Shown: piece by piece, positions 6,583 to 8,801 of the stretch
How positions within the stretch are numbered: position 1 is the stretch's first letter
Layout: each line of letters starts with the position of its first letter
NCBI GenBank assembly: GCA_002400675.1
Contig: NVQY01000002.1
Location: 4,207-13,007, forward strand
Direction of reading: 5' to 3'
Length of the DNA stretch: 8,801 nucleotides
DNA from: Paracoccaceae bacterium
Lineage (GTDB): Bacteria > Pseudomonadota > Alphaproteobacteria > Rhodobacterales > Rhodobacteraceae
Position numbers and translations under genes: made by a program
The notes under the pieces: generated by a model
What the model was told of the DNA's origin: nothing
Seen by the model: the letters and a program-made list of their open reading frames with translations, nothing else
Databases searched by the model: none

Positions 6583-6613
6583 ATTAAAGGCTTGCGGCAC
6601 GGGTGGCTGTCAC
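6583..6613 (-). promoter_or_regulatory. Candidate promoter of the kinase/dehydrogenase operon
   Basis: Read on the minus strand, GTGACA (6608-6613, five of six matches to TTGACA) is followed after 19 bases by TTTAAT (6583-6588, five of six to TATAAT). The TTTAAT sits about 40 bases before the ATG at 6542, in a locally AT-rich patch. The spacer is longer than the ideal 17 bases, so this is only a plausible promoter. Confidence 0.35.
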
Positions 6614-6643
6614 TTGACAATGACCTGATTGCAGTCTTATTGT
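6614..6643 (+). promoter_or_regulatory. Sigma70-type promoter of the RbsC/RbsB-like importer genes
   Basis: A perfect TTGACA (6614-6619) is followed after 18 bases by TATTGT (6638-6643, four of six matches to TATAAT). Transcription would start near 6650, inside the palindrome at 6645-6661, giving a leader of about 100 bases before the permease. A repressor bound to that palindrome would block initiation. Confidence 0.55.
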
Positions 6644-6644
6644 G

Positions 6645-6661
6645 GTATTGTCCGACAATAC
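6645..6661. promoter_or_regulatory. Predicted FadR-subfamily (GntR) operator palindrome
   Basis: GTATTGT-CCG-ACAATAC is a perfect 7+3+7 inverted repeat, and its core TTGTCCGACAA matches the FadR-subfamily pattern TNGTNNNACNA at every defined base. It begins one base after the predicted -10 element of the importer promoter and lies 103 bases upstream of the kinase ATG. The obvious partner is the GntR protein encoded at 3359-4084, whose operon starts on the other side of this region. The palindrome is directly seen; the binding is inferred. Confidence 0.65.
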
Positions 6662-6741
6662 GATTATAACGGGATTTTCCAGTTGTCAAACGGTCAGACA
6701 GGGGTTGCAAATTGCGGCGAACGCCCGGTTTGTCAGGCTTA

Positions 6742-6750
6742 AGGGGTGGA
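6742..6750 (+). promoter_or_regulatory. Ribosome binding site deciding the TTG start of the permease
   Basis: AGGGGTGGA lies three bases before the TTG at 6754 (AGGGG is seven bases from it). The frame has no ATG before the first membrane segments, and other TTG codons (6712, 6730) lack a comparable site, so this supports 6754 as the start. Confidence 0.55.
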
Positions 6751-6753
6751 AAA

Positions 6754-7776
6754 TTGGCGGTCGAAAAAGAAAAACCTGCGGCGTCGCACTCAACTGGCGG
6801 GGGGTTTTCGGCCTCTCAGATCACTCAGGAACATATTGTCTTTGCCTTTGCGTTCATCCTGTTTGTTATCTTTTCGCTGTCGCTGAACGGGTTTTTCGCC
6901 GCCAGCAATCTGATTGTGCTGATGCGCAATGTCGCGGTGCTGGGCATTCTTGGGGTTGGCATGGCGATCGTTGTCATCGGGCGCGGCATTGATTTGTCGA
7001 TGATCTCGGTTATGGCCGTGTCGTCGGCCTGGACCTTGCAGCTTTTGCAGAACGGGCACGGGCTGGCTGTGGCGCTGGCGGCGGGGTTGACCTGTGCGTT
7101 GCTGACCGGCCTCGTCAACGGGTTGCTGATCGCCTTTGTCGAAATCCCCGCCCTGTTTGCCACGCTGGCCACCGGTATCTTCCTTTATGGTGTGGGCAAG
7201 GCCATTCTACTTGACCTTGATGTGATCTATCTGCCCGAAAACATCGGCTGGTTTGAAGAGATCGGCAAGGGCAGCCTGGGGCCGATTCCGATGTCGATCG
7301 TACTGGCGGCGCTGACCATGGTCCTTGCCTATCTGTTCCTGTCGCGCACCCGGTTCGGGCGCTTTATCTATGCCACCGGTGATAACCCGCTGGCCGCGCG
7401 CATCACCGGGGTGCCGGTGCGGGTGATCATCACGGCGCAATATGTGCTCGCCTCGTTCATTGCCTTTGCCGCGGGCATCATCGTCGCCACATCGGTGTCG
7501 GCGATGAACACAAGAATTTTCAATTCAACCATGATTTACGACGTCATTCTGGTGGTGGTTCTGGGCGGTATCGGCTTGAGCGGCGGCAAGGGCAATATTC
7601 GCAATGTGATCGTTGGAACCCTGCTGATCGGCATCCTTCTGAACGGCATGACGATCATGGATATTCAGTTCACCCTGCAAAACTTTATCAAAAGCCTGAT
7701 CCTGCTTGGCGCGATCATTCTCGACAGCGTTCTGCACCCTAGAAACGAAGAAACCGCCCAACAGGGCGATATTTAA
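6754..7776 (+). CDS. RbsC-like ABC transporter permease (sugar-type, BPD_transp_2 family)
   Basis: This 340-residue, very hydrophobic inner-membrane protein has about 8-10 predicted membrane segments. A hydrophilic N-terminus of about 25 residues precedes the first one (IVFAFAFILFVIFSLSL, 28-44). Family landmarks of ribose/xylose/autoinducer-2-type permeases are IGRGIDLS (75-82), the cytoplasmic ATPase-contact loop FGRFIYATGDNPLAARITGV (201-220), and VVVLGGIGLSGGKGN (267-281). It should form the channel for a substrate delivered by the RbsB-like protein encoded 19 bases downstream. The start is a TTG at 6754, chosen from its ribosome site; TTG codons at 6712 and 6730 are alternatives. No ABC ATPase is present on either side, so it must lie downstream of the window or elsewhere. 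The gene is divergent from the kinase/dehydrogenase operon and probably controlled from the shared operator. Confidence 0.92.
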   Translation: MAVEKEKPAASHSTGGGFSASQITQEHIVFAFAFILFVIFSLSLNGFFAASNLIVLMRNVAVLGILGVGMAIVVIGRGIDLSMISVMAVSSAWTLQLLQNGHGLAVALAAGLTCALLTGLVNGLLIAFVEIPALFATLATGIFLYGVGKAILLDLDVIYLPENIGWFEEIGKGSLGPIPMSIVLAALTMVLAYLFLSRTRFGRFIYATGDNPLAARITGVPVRVIITAQYVLASFIAFAAGIIVATSVSAMNTRIFNSTMIYDVILVVVLGGIGLSGGKGNIRNVIVGTLLIGILLNGMTIMDIQFTLQNFIKSLILLGAIILDSVLHPRNEETAQQGDI

Positions 7777-7795
7777 CAACAGGAGACTTTAGATT

Positions 7796-8801
7796 ATGCC
7801 TTTTAAACTGACACTGGGAAAGCGGGTTCTTGCGCTGGCGGCGGCTGCGATTGTTGGCCTTGGGGCCACCGTCGCAAGCGCCCAGCTTAAGGACGAATTG
7901 CGCGACCCGTATATGGAGTCCTTCAAGGGCAAGACCGTGGCGTTTCTGCCGATTGCCATGGGCTTTGATCTGACCGAAGGCTGGGCCGCCGGCATACAAG
8001 CCGCCGCCGACAAATACGGGTTCGAATTCATCATTCGCGATCCCAACTGGAACACCAATGCCGGCACGCAGGCATTGACCGCCCTGATCGCGGAACAGCC
8101 AGACATCATTGTCGTCCACAACCCGGATGTGCAATCTTACGCGCGGCTGTTGAAAAAGGCCGAAAAGGCCGGGATCAACGTCATTCAGGTGAACATGAAA
8201 TCCAGCTATTCGACCAACGCCTATGTCGGGGCCGACTGGGTGGAAATCGGCGAAGTCGGAGCCAAGGAAATCGTCGCGCGTTGTGGCGAAGGGTCAGGCA
8301 CCTCGGGCAAGGTGGCGATCATTCAGGGGGTGCTGACCGGCGCGGCCAGCGTCTATCAGATCAACGGCGTGATGAATGTTCTCGAAGGGCGTGACGACAT
8401 CGAAATCGTTGCCAACCAGGCCGCCGACTGGGATGCCTCCAAGGCCAAGGCCATCACCCAGACCGTGTTGCAGCAAAACCCGGATCTGTGCGCGGTGTAT
8501 GGGTTCTGGGACGTCATGACGCTGGGATCGGCGGCGGCGGTCAAAGAGGCCGGCCTGATGGATCAGGTTTCGGTTCTGACCAATGGCGGCGGCAATCAGA
8601 TGGCCTGCGACAACGTCAAATCCGGCATGTTCGACAAAGTCTGGAGCTATGACGTTCCCGGCCAGTCGCGCGATCTGGTCGACATGATCAAGATCATGTT
8701 CCAGTCCGACATGAAACCCGGCGATATGCGCGTTGCCCTTTACACGCCGCTGAAAGTGATCAGTCAGGACAATTTTGACCCGTCGATCTGCTGGTCACTG
8801 G
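7796..8801 (+). CDS. RbsB-like periplasmic sugar-type substrate-binding protein (3' end outside window)
   Basis: The frame is open from the ATG at 7796 to the window edge (335 codons, no stop), so the C-terminus is missing. AGGAG lies ten bases before the ATG. Residues 1-29 form a clear signal peptide (MPFKLTLGKR, Ala-rich core, ASA cleavage before Gln30). The mature part follows the Peripla_BP_4 fold: KTVAFLPIAMGFDLTEGWAA begins the first lobe, then the LTALIAEQPDIIVVHNPD hinge-side strand, INVIQVNM, and VYGFWDVMTLGSAAAVKEAG in the second lobe. This family binds sugars and some other small polar ligands, such as autoinducer-2 and polyols, for an RbsC-type permease, here encoded 19 bases upstream. 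The permease-before-binding-protein order leaves room for an ATPase gene after the window. The ligand cannot be read from the sequence. Confidence 0.92.
   Translation, partial: MPFKLTLGKRVLALAAAAIVGLGATVASAQLKDELRDPYMESFKGKTVAFLPIAMGFDLTEGWAAGIQAAADKYGFEFIIRDPNWNTNAGTQALTALIAEQPDIIVVHNPDVQSYARLLKKAEKAGINVIQVNMKSSYSTNAYVGADWVEIGEVGAKEIVARCGEGSGTSGKVAIIQGVLTGAASVYQINGVMNVLEGRDDIEIVANQAADWDASKAKAITQTVLQQNPDLCAVYGFWDVMTLGSAAAVKEAGLMDQVSVLTNGGGNQMACDNVKSGMFDKVWSYDVPGQSRDLVDMIKIMFQSDMKPGDMRVALYTPLKVISQDNFDPSICWSL

Noticed and set aside
1..8801. CRISPR arrays, tRNA or rRNA genes, insertion sequences
   Set aside because: No regularly spaced repeats, cloverleaf-like segments, transposase-like frames or terminal inverted repeats were seen by eye.

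Overview
The window looks like chromosomal DNA of a GC-rich alphaproteobacterium, most likely a Rhodobacterales (Roseobacter/Paracoccaceae-type) organism. This is inferred from codon and GC style, the many ABC importers with FCD-type GntR and LuxR regulators, and the kinds of enzymes present; no rRNA or marker gene confirms it. Coding density is high. I saw no tRNA, rRNA, CRISPR array, insertion sequence or phage gene.

Layout. Positions 1-3111 hold three minus-strand genes. In transcription order they are a LuxR-type regulator (2260-3111), a fold-type-I PLP enzyme of the cysteine-desulfurase-like class V group (915-2165) and a periplasmic amino-acid-type ABC binding protein (47-865). A perfect GC-rich hairpin (6-30) follows the binding protein. 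A 247-base spacer (3112-3358) separates this set from the next one.

Positions 3359-6542 hold a tightly packed minus-strand operon. It encodes an APH-fold phosphotransferase (5472-6542), an acyl-CoA dehydrogenase (4260-5453), an unknown 60-residue ORF (4081-4263) and an FCD/GntR regulator (3359-4084). Both junctions around the small ORF are ATGA start/stop overlaps. The kinase and dehydrogenase look like the two halves of animal ACAD10/ACAD11, and like the kinase and dehydrogenase of bacterial levulinate (lva) operons. In those systems a 4-hydroxyacyl-CoA is phosphorylated and the phosphate is then eliminated, giving an enoyl-CoA for beta-oxidation.

Divergent from this operon, on the plus strand, are an RbsC-like ABC permease (6754-7776) and an RbsB-like binding protein (7796 to beyond the window end). 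The shared intergenic region (6543-6753) holds a perfect TTGACA -35 element and a perfect 17-bp palindrome, GTATTGTCCGACAATAC. The palindrome fits the FadR-subfamily pattern TNGTNNNACNA and is a likely operator for the GntR protein at the end of the minus-strand operon.

The simplest reading is a substrate-inducible catabolic locus at 3359-8801: a sugar-type importer, a kinase/dehydrogenase pair for a hydroxylated acyl-CoA, and a local regulator. Next to it is an independent amino-compound uptake and conversion locus at 47-3111 with its own LuxR regulator. The substrates of both are unknown. The ABC ATPase, acyl-CoA ligase and other partners are not in the window.
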